A stretch of 64,000 bases of DNA from Candidatus Gastranaerophilales bacterium (GTDB lineage Bacteria > Cyanobacteriota > Vampirovibrionia > Gastranaerophilales > Gastranaerophilaceae): contig CALUUJ010000002.1 of the NCBI GenBank assembly GCA_944323935.1, positions 62,001 through 126,000 of the forward strand, written 5' to 3'. Shown piece after piece: positions 26,714 to 35,718 of this stretch (position 1 is its first letter; every line of letters begins with the position of its first letter). A program made the translations under genes and the position numbers. The notes beneath the pieces are model-generated. The model had not been told where the DNA came from. It saw only the letters and a program-made list of their open reading frames with translations, and searched no databases.

Positions 26714-29700
26714 GTGAATATACAAAAAAATAATTTAAATGCACAACAACCTGCATTTACAGGACATAAAAAATCATTAGATAAAATGGGATATGAAAAG
26801 CAAGTTTTCTTTTATTTATTTGATCCGAATAAATACAAGTGCGAAGTTGAATTATTTAATATTGTAAAAGATGTAAACGGCAATATTTCTATTGACGAAA
26901 ATCAAAAACCTGTAGCGTCCTTGCCGATGATTGATGGAGGTATTAGTGCATATATTTCTGATATTCCAGAATTAAATTCAAAAGAAGGCTTTGCATATAG
27001 ATTTAAATTAACAGATAAAAGTTCCGGAAAAAATTCATACGCATATGACAATGGAAGTGTAATAGGTATTTTTGATACAGCAAATACAGATAATAAGTAT
27101 AATGTTGTTTTAAATAATCGTGCAATAATAAACAAAAATGGTCCTATGCAATTGATAATGCCAGATGGTTATTATCCAGGTATAGAAAATAAAGACGGAA
27201 AACCAAGCTTAAATGAAAGTTTAAGAGCAAAAGCATTATCAAGTGTAAGGAACCATGCAAATAAGCTAGGCGGTAATTTATACGGAATTATAGCAAGATT
27301 GCCTCAATTAAAAAAAGAAGGAATAAAGAGAATAGTTGGTACTCCTTTTACGAAAGATATGATATCTTCCCACTTATATTGGACAGAAAATGCTTACCAG
27401 GTTTCCCCAAATTTGGGTACAGAAAAAGATTTTTGTACTTTACAAAAAGAACTATTTAAGAACGGAATTAATTGGATTGCAGATGCAGCCTTGGTAAATG
27501 AAGGATTTGGCGGAATTCATTTATCTGAACTATTAAGAAAAGGTCCGAACTCTGTTTGCAAAAACATGTTTAGATCAGATGAAAAGATTTCACTCGGAAT
27601 ATTACCTGACAAATGTGATTATACGAGGATGAAAATAATAAATGCGCCGTTTACGATTACACCGGAAGGTAAATACGAGAAAGGAAATAGAAAATATAAC
27701 CCATCAATGCCAACATACATACAATTTTATGATGACAGATTGGCAAGTGAAGAGCAAAAAACTTCTGATTCTCCAAGCAGAATGACAACATATGATAATA
27801 AAAATACTGATAATATATATGATATTACAAGACATGATGATGCAGTATATCCTTTCCCTATTGAAGTAAATCCGAGTGAATTAGAAAGAAATATTAAAAA
27901 TGTTATAAAGGAAGAAGGTTCATTAGATTTATCAAACATAGAGACAATTAAAAAGGTTTCTGATTTTACGTATTTTAATGTTGTAAATAAAAGTGCTGCA
28001 GCAGGATTAGAAGTATGGGACGGAAATGTAGATATCGCAAAATTAAATTTCTATAGATGTGACAAAGATGATTCAAGATTTTTAAAAGTACCTGTTGAAG
28101 AAAGGGAAGAAGCAATTGCTGATTTTGATAGAGGTGCATTAGCAGTTAGAGATTATGCTGTTAATTCAGGAAAGTACTGGACTAAATTAACAGCTGATAC
28201 TCAATTTAAATATGTATCAAATATATTGTCAGGGAAAGCAAATACTGCAGAAGAATACATGGCTGCAATAGTGAAACTGATTGATGAAGGCGCTCTTCCA
28301 TCTTCTGCATTAGAAAATATTGATTTAGAAGTAATGGAAAATGTCCTTAACGATAATTATCATTTAAGAAGATTAGATGATGCAGATATGAGAGACGATA
28401 TTAATCCAGAAGGAATCGGAAATGATTATACTGTTTCTGATTATATATTAAGACAATCAATGGATGTTCCGTTAGAAACTCTTCCTTTTGCAACAAATCT
28501 TTTGGGAATAATAACATCACCATATATTACCAAAAGACCTAATATAGAAGAAGAATTAGGTGTTTCCAGATATGATTTAACAAGAGCAGGTAACCCAAAT
28601 CTTCCTGAAAAATATAGTGAAGTTTATTCTAAAATGGATGCAATATATGAGAAAGCAATTGTTCCTATAATTTCTGCTATATTAAAAGATATTCCGGGTA
28701 TTTCTGAAAATGGAATGGTGACAGATTATGGTAAGTATGTAATTTCCGAAATTACTCCTGAATTGACTAAGTATATTATAACAAAGGCTTTAGCTCCAAA
28801 GGCGGAAATAAAGGTAAGCAATAATGGGGATATTGATTTCTCTGATGTTAATTCCGAAAGAATAACAATGCAATCACTAGGTATTCCGTTTAATTCTATG
28901 ACATCCGAACAAGAGGCTGCTACGGTTGTAAATATACTCCAAAAAGGAATTAACAATATGGAGTTGTCTGATTTTTCAGTGATAAAAGACAAAATTAACA
29001 ATAGATTTAAGAATCGTTCTTTAAATGATTTTAAAGTAGCTGAAATGATTATAGATAGAACAGAATCAGGTCTTGGTTGGAGAATAGATGCTGCTAAAGA
29101 TATTTCTTCGATTGATTCTGTTAGATCTGATGCTGATAATATGACTTCTGCTTGGAAAAATGTTATTGATTTTTGGAAGTTATATAATCAGTCAGTGCTT
29201 GAAATTAATCCTCACGCATATACAACAGCTGAAATTACAGACTTGTATGATTTATTTAAGGATGAAGATAAATCAGTATTTACAAGTGATGGAGATGCAG
29301 AAAGGAAGTTTATACAAGAAACAGGTATTACTTCAGTTGCAAATTATAATTACTTCTTCTCGTTGATACCTGATTTATTTTCAAATTACTCTTTTGAGAA
29401 AGGTGATAGAAGCTGGATGTCCAGAGAAGGAAAGAATCATGAATTAAGAAATAAAATGGACGCAGGATGGTCTGGTACAAACCCCGGATTTCTATTCCAA
29501 AGTCCAGAGGATGGTGTCGTAAATTCATATACATTCTTCGGAAATCATGATAAGCCTCGTGCATTGCATTGTTTAGCATTAGATATGGGATTATTCAATT
29601 CTAACTTTGCGCCTGATAAAAAATCTTTGTACATAAAAGATAGCAATGGTGAAGAAAAAACACATAGATCTATTGCTGCAGATGTATTACAGAAAAATGA

Positions 29701-30715
29701 ACAAGATATTGATTTTGATAAAGTTAATCCAATGGCAGTTGCAATGGGTGCACGTTTAAACGAAGCTTTAGATGATATTTCTTGTGATTCTGTTTTGAAA
29801 ACTGAAATTAAAAATGCAGTAAGTGATTTAGCGCAAGGTTCATATTTGGGTAAAACATTTGATGCAACAGCATTTGGTACTAGACCTTTTGAAGTTGCAA
29901 TAAAATCAGTACTTGATCAAGTCGAATATAAGACAGGTTCAGCAATACAAAATAGAGAAGAAATAGAAGCTAAAATATTACAATCAATTTTAGTTCCTGC
30001 TTTTGACAGATTCTATTCAATGTATAAACTTTTAATCACATTGCCTGGTAGTCCTACTGATTTCGCAGGTGACAGAGTTGGTGCTTCAGGTCATGAAACA
30101 AAAGCTAAAAACTATCGTCAACAAAACAGAAATGTTATTCATTGGGAATGGCTTGATGATAGTTCTGAAAATAAATACAGATTTGTAAAAGAGTTTTATG
30201 ATAAAGTAAATGAGTTTGCAAATTTAAGATCAAAGAAAGAATTAAGTGCATTGAATGATGGATCAACGGTTACATTACCTGTAGCATTGTCAGAGAAGCA
30301 AAAGGATGGTAAATCTGAATTAAAAACAAGCGAAAAACTTCAAGCAATTCTTAGGTACAATGATAAAGGTTCTGTTGTTTTAGCACTTCATGATTTGTCT
30401 GGAGCAGATACTCCTTTGTCGCAAAAAATGCGCAGAAGTGAAACTAAAACCGATATAACAGAAGGTTCTATATATAATAGAATTGTTCTTGATGCTGAAA
30501 AAAACAACGCAAAACAAGGTCTTAAACATGGTCTTGAAGTTGGCACTAAGTTTAAAAATGAACGTAGCGGTGACAATTCTACATACAAAATTGCTAAAAT
30601 GAGTAAAGATGGAAAAGATTACTATTATTTAAAAAGAGAAGATTCACAAGGTCGAGAAATTCCAATTACTATTAAACCGGAAGATTATAATACTTTAATT
30701 CTTTATAAAATTTAG
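26714..30715 (+). CDS. Giant GH13 alpha-amylase-like protein with N-terminal F-T-G motif
   Basis: A 1333-aa protein with no signal peptide. The N-terminus is QQPAFTGHKK (11-20). Residues about 25-140 look like a beta-sandwich (CBM48-like) with FLFDPNKYK-type strands. The GH13 motifs are then recognisable in order: WIADAALVNEGFGGIH (motif I region, about 254-269), LGWRIDAAKDI (motif II; candidate nucleophile Asp near 792), TAEITDLYD (motif III; candidate acid/base Glu near 840), NHDKPR (motif IV; Asp near 945) and LPGSPTDFAGDRVGASG (about 1115-1131). A large insertion of about 500 residues separates motifs I and II. It probably acts on an alpha-glucan in the cytoplasm. It starts GTG with a strong AAAGGAG SD and ends in an intrinsic terminator. 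Confidence 0.75.
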   Translation: MNIQKNNLNAQQPAFTGHKKSLDKMGYEKQVFFYLFDPNKYKCEVELFNIVKDVNGNISIDENQKPVASLPMIDGGISAYISDIPELNSKEGFAYRFKLTDKSSGKNSYAYDNGSVIGIFDTANTDNKYNVVLNNRAIINKNGPMQLIMPDGYYPGIENKDGKPSLNESLRAKALSSVRNHANKLGGNLYGIIARLPQLKKEGIKRIVGTPFTKDMISSHLYWTENAYQVSPNLGTEKDFCTLQKELFKNGINWIADAALVNEGFGGIHLSELLRKGPNSVCKNMFRSDEKISLGILPDKCDYTRMKIINAPFTITPEGKYEKGNRKYNPSMPTYIQFYDDRLASEEQKTSDSPSRMTTYDNKNTDNIYDITRHDDAVYPFPIEVNPSELERNIKNVIKEEGSLDLSNIETIKKVSDFTYFNVVNKSAAAGLEVWDGNVDIAKLNFYRCDKDDSRFLKVPVEEREEAIADFDRGALAVRDYAVNSGKYWTKLTADTQFKYVSNILSGKANTAEEYMAAIVKLIDEGALPSSALENIDLEVMENVLNDNYHLRRLDDADMRDDINPEGIGNDYTVSDYILRQSMDVPLETLPFATNLLGIITSPYITKRPNIEEELGVSRYDLTRAGNPNLPEKYSEVYSKMDAIYEKAIVPIISAILKDIPGISENGMVTDYGKYVISEITPELTKYIITKALAPKAEIKVSNNGDIDFSDVNSERITMQSLGIPFNSMTSEQEAATVVNILQKGINNMELSDFSVIKDKINNRFKNRSLNDFKVAEMIIDRTESGLGWRIDAAKDISSIDSVRSDADNMTSAWKNVIDFWKLYNQSVLEINPHAYTTAEITDLYDLFKDEDKSVFTSDGDAERKFIQETGITSVANYNYFFSLIPDLFSNYSFEKGDRSWMSREGKNHELRNKMDAGWSGTNPGFLFQSPEDGVVNSYTFFGNHDKPRALHCLALDMGLFNSNFAPDKKSLYIKDSNGEEKTHRSIAADVLQKNEQDIDFDKVNPMAVAMGARLNEALDDISCDSVLKTEIKNAVSDLAQGSYLGKTFDATAFGTRPFEVAIKSVLDQVEYKTGSAIQNREEIEAKILQSILVPAFDRFYSMYKLLITLPGSPTDFAGDRVGASGHETKAKNYRQQNRNVIHWEWLDDSSENKYRFVKEFYDKVNEFANLRSKKELSALNDGSTVTLPVALSEKQKDGKSELKTSEKLQAILRYNDKGSVVLALHDLSGADTPLSQKMRRSETKTDITEGSIYNRIVLDAEKNNAKQGLKHGLEVGTKFKNERSGDNSTYKIAKMSKDGKDYYYLKREDSQGREIPITIKPEDYNTLILYKI

Positions 30716-30733
30716 TAATAATAATCAGTTAAT

Positions 30734-30775
30734 AAAATCCTTTTTCTTTGTAGTAATATAAAGAAAAAGGATTTT
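30734..30775 (+). terminator. Intrinsic terminator overlapping the cysS ribosome-binding site
   Basis: The long stem AAAATCCTTTTTCTTT (30734-30749) pairs with AAAGAAAAAGGATTTT (30760-30775) and a T-run. The right arm contains AAGGA (30767-30771), which is the SD for the cysS ATG at 30780 with 8-nt spacing. The hairpin therefore both ends the upstream transcript and could hide the cysS SD. Confidence 0.8.
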
Positions 30776-30779
30776 TACT

Positions 30780-32219
30780 ATGAGATTACATAATACTTAT
30801 TCAAATACAATTGAAGAATTTAAACCAATCGAAGGAAATAAAGTCAGTATGTATGTTTGCGGTCCTACGGTATATGACTATCCGCACTTGGGACATGCAA
30901 GATGTTATATTACATGGGATATGTTGTATAGATATCTCAAGTTTTTAGGTTATGAAGTAACATATTGCAGAAATATTACTGACGTAGATGACAAAATATT
31001 AAAGAAAGCAAAAGATGAAAATACGACAGCAGAAGTAATATCAAGAAGATATTATGAAATATTTTCGGAATCAATGAAAAAATTAAATGTTTTAAAACCC
31101 GATATTGAGCCTTTTGCAACAAAAACAATCGGTGAAATGATATCTATAATAAAAGATTTAATTAAAAATGATTATGCATATGAATCAGATGGTGATGTTT
31201 ATTTTAGAGTAAAAAAGTTTAAAGATTACGGTAAATTAAGTAAACAACCGATAGAGGATTTAGTTGCAGGTGCAAGAGTGGAAGCTTCATCTATAAAAGA
31301 GGATGTATTGGATTTTGCCCTATGGAAAAAAGATGAAGAATTCGGTTATCCAAGTCCTTGGGGTAAAGGACGTCCGGGTTGGCATATTGAGTGTAGTGCT
31401 ATGTCAAGAAAACATTTAGGAAAAACTATAGATATTCACGCTGGCGGTGCTGATTTGATTTTTCCTCATCATGAAAATGAAATAGCACAAAGTGAATGTG
31501 CGAATGGATGTAAATTCGTAAATTACTGGCTTCACAATGGTTTTGTAACAATAAACAAAGAAAAAATGTCAAAATCATTAAAAAACTTTGTCTCAATTGA
31601 TGCATTACTTAATAATTATGATGCAAATACAATCAGGTTATTTATATTGACAAATCATTACAGAATGCCTGTGGAGTTTTCGGATGTTGCATTGGATGGT
31701 GCAAAGTCAGGATGGAAAAGAATTCAAACAGCAGTTAATGAAGTTGTAAGATTTGTTAACTCCAAAGAACTTCCTGATGTTTCCGATTCTGATGAAGTTA
31801 ATAGTTTTAAAGAGGCAATGGATAATGACTTAAATACATCAAAAGCACTTGCAGTTATATTTGATTCTGCAACAAAAGCAAATAAAGCAGTGGCAGAAAA
31901 AGATATTAATAGTGCAAAAAAATATGCTGCAATTTTATTAAAACTTACAGATGTTATGGGCTTCAATATTGAAAAAGAAAAAATGTCTGAGCAAGAATTA
32001 AATAATAGACTACAACAAGTAGTCAATGAAATGGAATTTTTATCTGAAGATGATAAAAAGCTTACAGGCTATGATTTAATGAATAAAATAATTGAATATA
32101 GAAATATTGCCCGTAAAGAAAAGAATTGGGCTATAGCAGATAAAGTAAGAAATTTATTAGATTCAATTTCAATTGTAATAAAGGATACAAAAGATTCAAC
32201 AATTTGGGAAGAAAAATAA
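30780..32219 (+). CDS. cysS: Cysteinyl-tRNA synthetase
   Basis: A 479-aa class I synthetase. The zinc-binding/active-site N-terminus is MYVCGPTVYDYPHLGHAR, including the HIGH-type motif (HLGH). HAGGADLIFPHHENEIAQSE carries the second zinc-site region, and KMSKSLKNF is the KMSKS loop. The DALR-like anticodon domain is at the C-terminus. Length is normal (460-490 aa). It charges tRNA-Cys in the cytoplasm. Its SD lies inside the terminator hairpin of the preceding gene. A second terminator follows about 70 nt downstream. Confidence 0.97.
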   Translation: MRLHNTYSNTIEEFKPIEGNKVSMYVCGPTVYDYPHLGHARCYITWDMLYRYLKFLGYEVTYCRNITDVDDKILKKAKDENTTAEVISRRYYEIFSESMKKLNVLKPDIEPFATKTIGEMISIIKDLIKNDYAYESDGDVYFRVKKFKDYGKLSKQPIEDLVAGARVEASSIKEDVLDFALWKKDEEFGYPSPWGKGRPGWHIECSAMSRKHLGKTIDIHAGGADLIFPHHENEIAQSECANGCKFVNYWLHNGFVTINKEKMSKSLKNFVSIDALLNNYDANTIRLFILTNHYRMPVEFSDVALDGAKSGWKRIQTAVNEVVRFVNSKELPDVSDSDEVNSFKEAMDNDLNTSKALAVIFDSATKANKAVAEKDINSAKKYAAILLKLTDVMGFNIEKEKMSEQELNNRLQQVVNEMEFLSEDDKKLTGYDLMNKIIEYRNIARKEKNWAIADKVRNLLDSISIVIKDTKDSTIWEEK

Positions 32220-32286
32220 GCACGGAACTTTCTGCTCAATAAATTGTCTAACAAATTGAGTAGGGAGTACGTGGAGGTATGTAAAT

Positions 32287-32316
32287 AAAAAACACGGCGT
32301 TCTTGCCGTGTTTTTT
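32287..32316. terminator. Bidirectional intrinsic terminator between cysS and a microgene
   Basis: The 12-bp stem AAAAAACACGGC (32287-32298) with GCCGTGTTTTTT (32305-32316) has runs on both sides. It serves cysS (+) and the 31-aa microgene (-). Confidence 0.9.
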
Positions 32317-32327
32317 ATAACAATTTT

Positions 32328-32423
32328 TTAATGTGCATTACTGTGTCTTTCAAACATAGAAGGTAAAGCAATCAACAGAAAATACATTAGTGCACCGAAC
32401 AATAATAAGTAGAGACCATCCAT
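32328..32423 (-). CDS. 31-aa single-pass membrane microprotein
   Basis: A short minus-strand ORF: ATG at 32423, TAA at 32330-32328. The product begins MDGLYLLLFGALMYFLLIAL and ends PSMFERHSNAH, giving one transmembrane helix with a short polar C-terminus. Three signs support a real gene: an AAGGA SD seven to eight nt upstream, a hydrophobic but non-random composition, and an intrinsic terminator just after the stop. The pattern M-D-x-L-Y-L-L-L ... E-R loosely recalls KdpF-like or other ~30-aa membrane subunits, but no kdp or oxidase genes are near. The partner is unknown. Confidence 0.6.
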   Translation of the reverse strand: MDGLYLLLFGALMYFLLIALPSMFERHSNAH

Positions 32424-32555
32424 AACACATTTCCTTTTTATTAAATAACTATACATTTATACAGTACCCAAAAAGACTTTTTCTTAAACATAATTAATAA
32501 AAAATCATTCAATATTTGTAGATAAAAATGAGACTATTATATAATGTGAGGTAAT

Positions 32556-32888
32556 ATGGATAAATCAAAATTAAAAAAATTATTTTCAGGGTTATGCTGC
32601 AGTGTTTGTAAACATGATTTTGATGAAGAAGCAATTTTCATAAAAAGAGAAGAGAAAAACTTATTAGTATTACAGATTATTTGTCCTGAATGCGGGAAAA
32701 GTTTTGGACTTGCATTATTGGGAACAGGTGCTTTGTCAATAAAAGAAGAAAAAGAAGATGATGCACTTGAAATTCAAGACTGCCCATTACCAATAAGCTA
32801 TGATGATGTTTTAGATGCGCATCATTTTATTGACAAATTAGAAAAGGACTGGACAAAATATATTCCTGATGAGTTAAAAAATATTTAA
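32556..32888 (+). CDS. Small zinc-ribbon protein
   Basis: A 110-aa protein with one treble-clef or ribbon-like zinc site. CSVC (about C16/C19) and CPEC (about C48/C51) are separated by a beta-hairpin rich in acidic and basic residues. The acidic C-terminal half contains DVLDAHHFIDKLEKDW. It is probably cytoplasmic; the family is not recognised and nucleic-acid or protein binding cannot be told from sequence. A GTGAGGT SD precedes the ATG. It ends 1 nt before the convergent SpoIID-like gene. Confidence 0.75.
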   Translation: MDKSKLKKLFSGLCCSVCKHDFDEEAIFIKREEKNLLVLQIICPECGKSFGLALLGTGALSIKEEKEDDALEIQDCPLPISYDDVLDAHHFIDKLEKDWTKYIPDELKNI

Positions 32889-32889
32889 G

Positions 32890-33762
32890 TTATATATCCC
32901 AATTTTCACTTAATTTAGCAAACTTAAAATCCTTATAGAAATAGTTTAAAATTTGATATGCGTTATAGCCTTGAGCTGCAAGGTTATTTGCACCGTGTTG
33001 ACTCATGCCTACTCCGTGCCCGTTTTTCTTTGTTCCGTAATCAAAAGAAGGAACCGATTGTAAAAAAGAACTTCCGGAATTCCATACTTTTGTCTGTCCT
33101 CCGGAACTTGCGTGATAATATGTTGGCAATACCCTTTTATCTTGAACAAGAACAATACCTTTTGTATCTTCAACAGCTTGTGTTGTTCTTGCTTTTTCAA
33201 CACTTGCTCCACCATAGGCTTGATCCGCAGTAGTATCAACGAGGTCAAAGCCTTTAGAAGCATGTTTTCCCGCTGTTTTAGTAGCAACAGCATAGCTTCT
33301 TGCTGCTATGGCTTGTGCTTTAAGTGCTTCTATATTCCATTTAGATGGCATTTCAGCCGGAACAACCCCTTTTAGATAATCCTCAAGTGGTACATCATTA
33401 ATTAAAGTTAATCCATTTCCCCAATTAGTAATAAGAAAATTTCCCCTATACCAAGCCTTTTTCGAACATAAAAAACCGGGAGTTTTATTTTTTATTAATA
33501 TTTGATTTGTACCTAGTCCAACTTCTTGTCTATTTGAAATTATAGAAATTTCTTTTCCTTTGGATTTAAATTGGTAAACTTTCATTGGTTTAATTTCATA
33601 TAATAACTTATTTTGAAATGCGTCATAAATCTCCCCATAAACAGATGAAGCGATTTTTACTTCTTTTACTTCAGTTTCAAGACCTATTTTTATAGCATCA
33701 GCTTTTTGTATATTGATAAGTAATATTACTATAATTGTCAGAATAATCTTTCTAAGAATCAT
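32890..33762 (-). CDS. SpoIID/LytB-domain exported protein
   Basis: I choose the ATG at 33762 (290 aa), because MILRKIILTIIVILLINIQKA is a clean signal peptide and AGGG lies just upstream. The frame extends to 33798 without an SD. The SpoIID core is clear: LEDYLKGVVPAEMPSKWNIEALKAQAIAARSYA (by position, about 140-172), TADQAYGG, YHASSGGQT and GHGVGMSQHGANNLAAQGY. The related SpoIID lytic transglycosylase cleaves peptidoglycan glycan strands lacking stem peptides. In this non-sporulating context it is divergent from the flagellar operon, so a wall-remodelling role is plausible. Confidence 0.92.
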   Translation of the reverse strand: MILRKIILTIIVILLINIQKADAIKIGLETEVKEVKIASSVYGEIYDAFQNKLLYEIKPMKVYQFKSKGKEISIISNRQEVGLGTNQILIKNKTPGFLCSKKAWYRGNFLITNWGNGLTLINDVPLEDYLKGVVPAEMPSKWNIEALKAQAIAARSYAVATKTAGKHASKGFDLVDTTADQAYGGASVEKARTTQAVEDTKGIVLVQDKRVLPTYYHASSGGQTKVWNSGSSFLQSVPSFDYGTKKNGHGVGMSQHGANNLAAQGYNAYQILNYFYKDFKFAKLSENWDI

Positions 33763-33941
33763 AATCCCTAAACCATTGATAATTCCAGTCAAGAACATAA
33801 TATCACATAAAAATTATGACTTCCAAAAAATCATACATACGGAGTAGAAAGTGTCAAATAAAATCGTATATATCAACCATAAATACGGGTACTTTTGACT
33901 TTCAATATTATATCATTAAGTAGAGGTAAAAAGGGTATTGT

Positions 33942-34631
33942 ATGATAAATGGTGGTATAAATTATACTGAAAGAGGAATAATTCAAAACATTCGTGCTAT
34001 GAGAATGCAAACAGCGCTTATGGCAATTACCAATGAAAATGTTATGGGTTTTGATAAAATAGGGTATCAAAGAAAAATACCGGTTGTATCTTCTTTCGCT
34101 GAATTTATAGGTGAAGATGCAATATCAACAGCTACAGATGATACAGTAGGGAGACTTGGATTGACCGAGAATCCTTTAGATGTTGCATTAGCAGAAAAGG
34201 GGTATTTTCAAGTTCTTACGGATGAAGGTATAAAGTTGACAAGAGATGGCAGATTTAAAATGAATAAGAATGGTGAAATATTCTCACTTGATGGTAATAA
34301 AGTTTTGACAAATATGGGTACACCTTTGGTTTTGCCATTTGTTCCGGAAAAACTTGAAGATATTTCTATTGATTTAAATGGTGTAGTAAGAGTTTTAGAT
34401 AATAAAACAAGAAAATTTGAAACGGCAGGAACATTGTCTGTTGTGAGCCAAGATGGTGTTGCTGTTTTATCACCGAATGTAAGACAAGGTTACAATGAGT
34501 ATTCAAATGTAAGCTTGCAAACAGAATTTATGCAAGCAATGATGTATCCTCGAACGTTTGAGGCAAACAGACAGTTATATCAAATTCAAAATTCAAATTT
34601 ACAAAGAGTAATTTCATCTCTTGGCAGTTAG
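33942..34631 (+). CDS. Flagellar rod/hook basal-body protein, FlgF/FlgG type (copy 1)
   Basis: A 229-aa protein. The C-terminus NVSLQTEFMQAMMYPRTFEANRQLYQIQNSNLQ (by position, about 192-224) is the FlgF/FlgG/FlgE C-terminal coiled-coil motif. The middle (LAEKGYFQVLTDEGIKLTRDGRFKMNKNGEI) is the FlgG D1 hairpin pattern. The N-terminal helix (RGIIQNIRAMRMQTALMAITNENV) is divergent, lacking the usual N-N-x-A-N-x-N-T signature. It is 11 nt upstream of a second FlgF/G-type gene and first in the flagellar operon, with SD AAAAAGGG. It probably forms the proximal or distal rod; whether it is FlgF or FlgG cannot be decided. Confidence 0.85.
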   Translation: MINGGINYTERGIIQNIRAMRMQTALMAITNENVMGFDKIGYQRKIPVVSSFAEFIGEDAISTATDDTVGRLGLTENPLDVALAEKGYFQVLTDEGIKLTRDGRFKMNKNGEIFSLDGNKVLTNMGTPLVLPFVPEKLEDISIDLNGVVRVLDNKTRKFETAGTLSVVSQDGVAVLSPNVRQGYNEYSNVSLQTEFMQAMMYPRTFEANRQLYQIQNSNLQRVISSLGS

Positions 34632-34642
34632 AAAGGTAATAA

Positions 34643-35356
34643 ATGACAACAATACATGGCATAATTAACAGAGGTATATTTAACGCAGAGTTCCAATTTG
34701 AAAAAATGGGTTATATATCTACTAATGTTTCTAACTATAATACGAACGGATATAAATCTGTTCGTTTTGAACAGATGTTGGATGAGAACGGTTATCTTAC
34801 CGGAATTGAAAGAACTGATTTTTCTCAGGGGGCAATTCAAAGAACTTCAAGAGATTTTGATGTCGCAATTGATGGTATGGGATTTATACCTGTAACGTCT
34901 CCTAATGGGGATGTTACATATACAAGAGAAGGTTCATTCAGGGTTAATCAAGATGGTTACCTTATTACTAACGACGGTTATTTGGTTGGTGATGGAATTC
35001 AAATACCCGTTAATTATGAAAATATTGCGATAAAACCAAATGGTGAAGTTGAAGTATATTCAAATGACGGAACACAGAGAGAAACTCTCGGAATAATACC
35101 GATTGTTAATTTCCAAAACCCGGAAGGTCTAAAAAAGTCAGACAATAACAAATATTACCTTACGGCAGAATCTGGTGAACCAATTTTAGTAAAAAATCAT
35201 AATAAATTGAAACAAGGTAGTCTTGAGGTTACTAATATAGATATCTTAAATGAAGTTAATTCTATTTTAAGACTGAATGCGTCTATGCTTGCAAGTTTTA
35301 AAGTAATGCAAACAGTAAATGATATGTATTCAAAAACATTACAATTAAATCAATAG
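34643..35356 (+). CDS. Flagellar rod/hook basal-body protein, FlgF/FlgG type (copy 2)
   Basis: A 237-aa protein with the complete rod-protein pattern. The N-terminal helix is FEKMGYISTNVSNYNTNGYKS, matching the N-x-x-N-x-N-T-x-G-[FY]-K signature. The D1 motif is DGMGFIPVTSPNGDVTYTREGSFRVNQDGYL, and the C-terminal helix is LEVTNIDILNEVNSIL. Length fits FlgF (about 250 aa) or short FlgG. It probably assembles with copy 1, FlgB and FlgC into the rod that spans the periplasm, and is exported through FlhA/FliI encoded downstream. SD AAAGG precedes the start. Confidence 0.9.
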   Translation: MTTIHGIINRGIFNAEFQFEKMGYISTNVSNYNTNGYKSVRFEQMLDENGYLTGIERTDFSQGAIQRTSRDFDVAIDGMGFIPVTSPNGDVTYTREGSFRVNQDGYLITNDGYLVGDGIQIPVNYENIAIKPNGEVEVYSNDGTQRETLGIIPIVNFQNPEGLKKSDNNKYYLTAESGEPILVKNHNKLKQGSLEVTNIDILNEVNSILRLNASMLASFKVMQTVNDMYSKTLQLNQ

Positions 35357-35367
35357 AAGGTGAGTAA

Positions 35368-35718
35368 ATGATAATAGAAAACAATCCAATGAGAAGTACT
35401 CTTCACGCATTAGATTTAATAGCAGAAAGACAAAAGGCTCTTTCTTGTAATCTTGCGAATATGGATACTCCAAACTATAAAAGAAAGGATATATCATTCT
35501 CACAATATTTAGGAGGAACGGCAAATCCGTTAGAAACTGCTTTAGCCGCAAAAATGGGGCCTTCTCCTGTTACAATAGAAACTTCTGATGAAAAAGTAAA
35601 TCCGGCAACCGAACTATCAGAAATGCAAAAAAATTCTTTATTATATACGGTTGCAGCAAGAAGAATGACTTCAATAATTACAGAAATGAAAACAGTTATA
35701 AATATGGGTAACGGCTAA
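35368..35718 (+). CDS. flgB: Flagellar proximal rod protein FlgB
   Basis: A 116-aa protein. LDLIAERQKALSCNLANMDTPNYKRKDISF is the FlgB/FlgC N-terminal signature. The C-terminal helix LLYTVAARRMTSIITEMKTVINMG is the self-assembly helix. Length is slightly short of the usual 130 aa. The stop overlaps the flgC start (TAATG). It forms the proximal rod above the MS ring. Confidence 0.93.
   Translation: MIIENNPMRSTLHALDLIAERQKALSCNLANMDTPNYKRKDISFSQYLGGTANPLETALAAKMGPSPVTIETSDEKVNPATELSEMQKNSLLYTVAARRMTSIITEMKTVINMGNG

Noticed and set aside
32220..32286. Extension of cysS past its stop (GA-rich sequence)
   Set aside because: CysS has normal length and C-terminus; I see no conserved protein pattern after the stop.
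32328..32423. Calling the 31-aa peptide KdpF or a cytochrome subunit
   Set aside because: Only a few positions match and no kdpABC or oxidase genes are in the window, so I left it unnamed.
33942..35356. Frameshifted single flgG
   Set aside because: The two FlgF/G-type genes each have their own start, RBS, N- and C-terminal helices, and stop; they are two separate rod genes.
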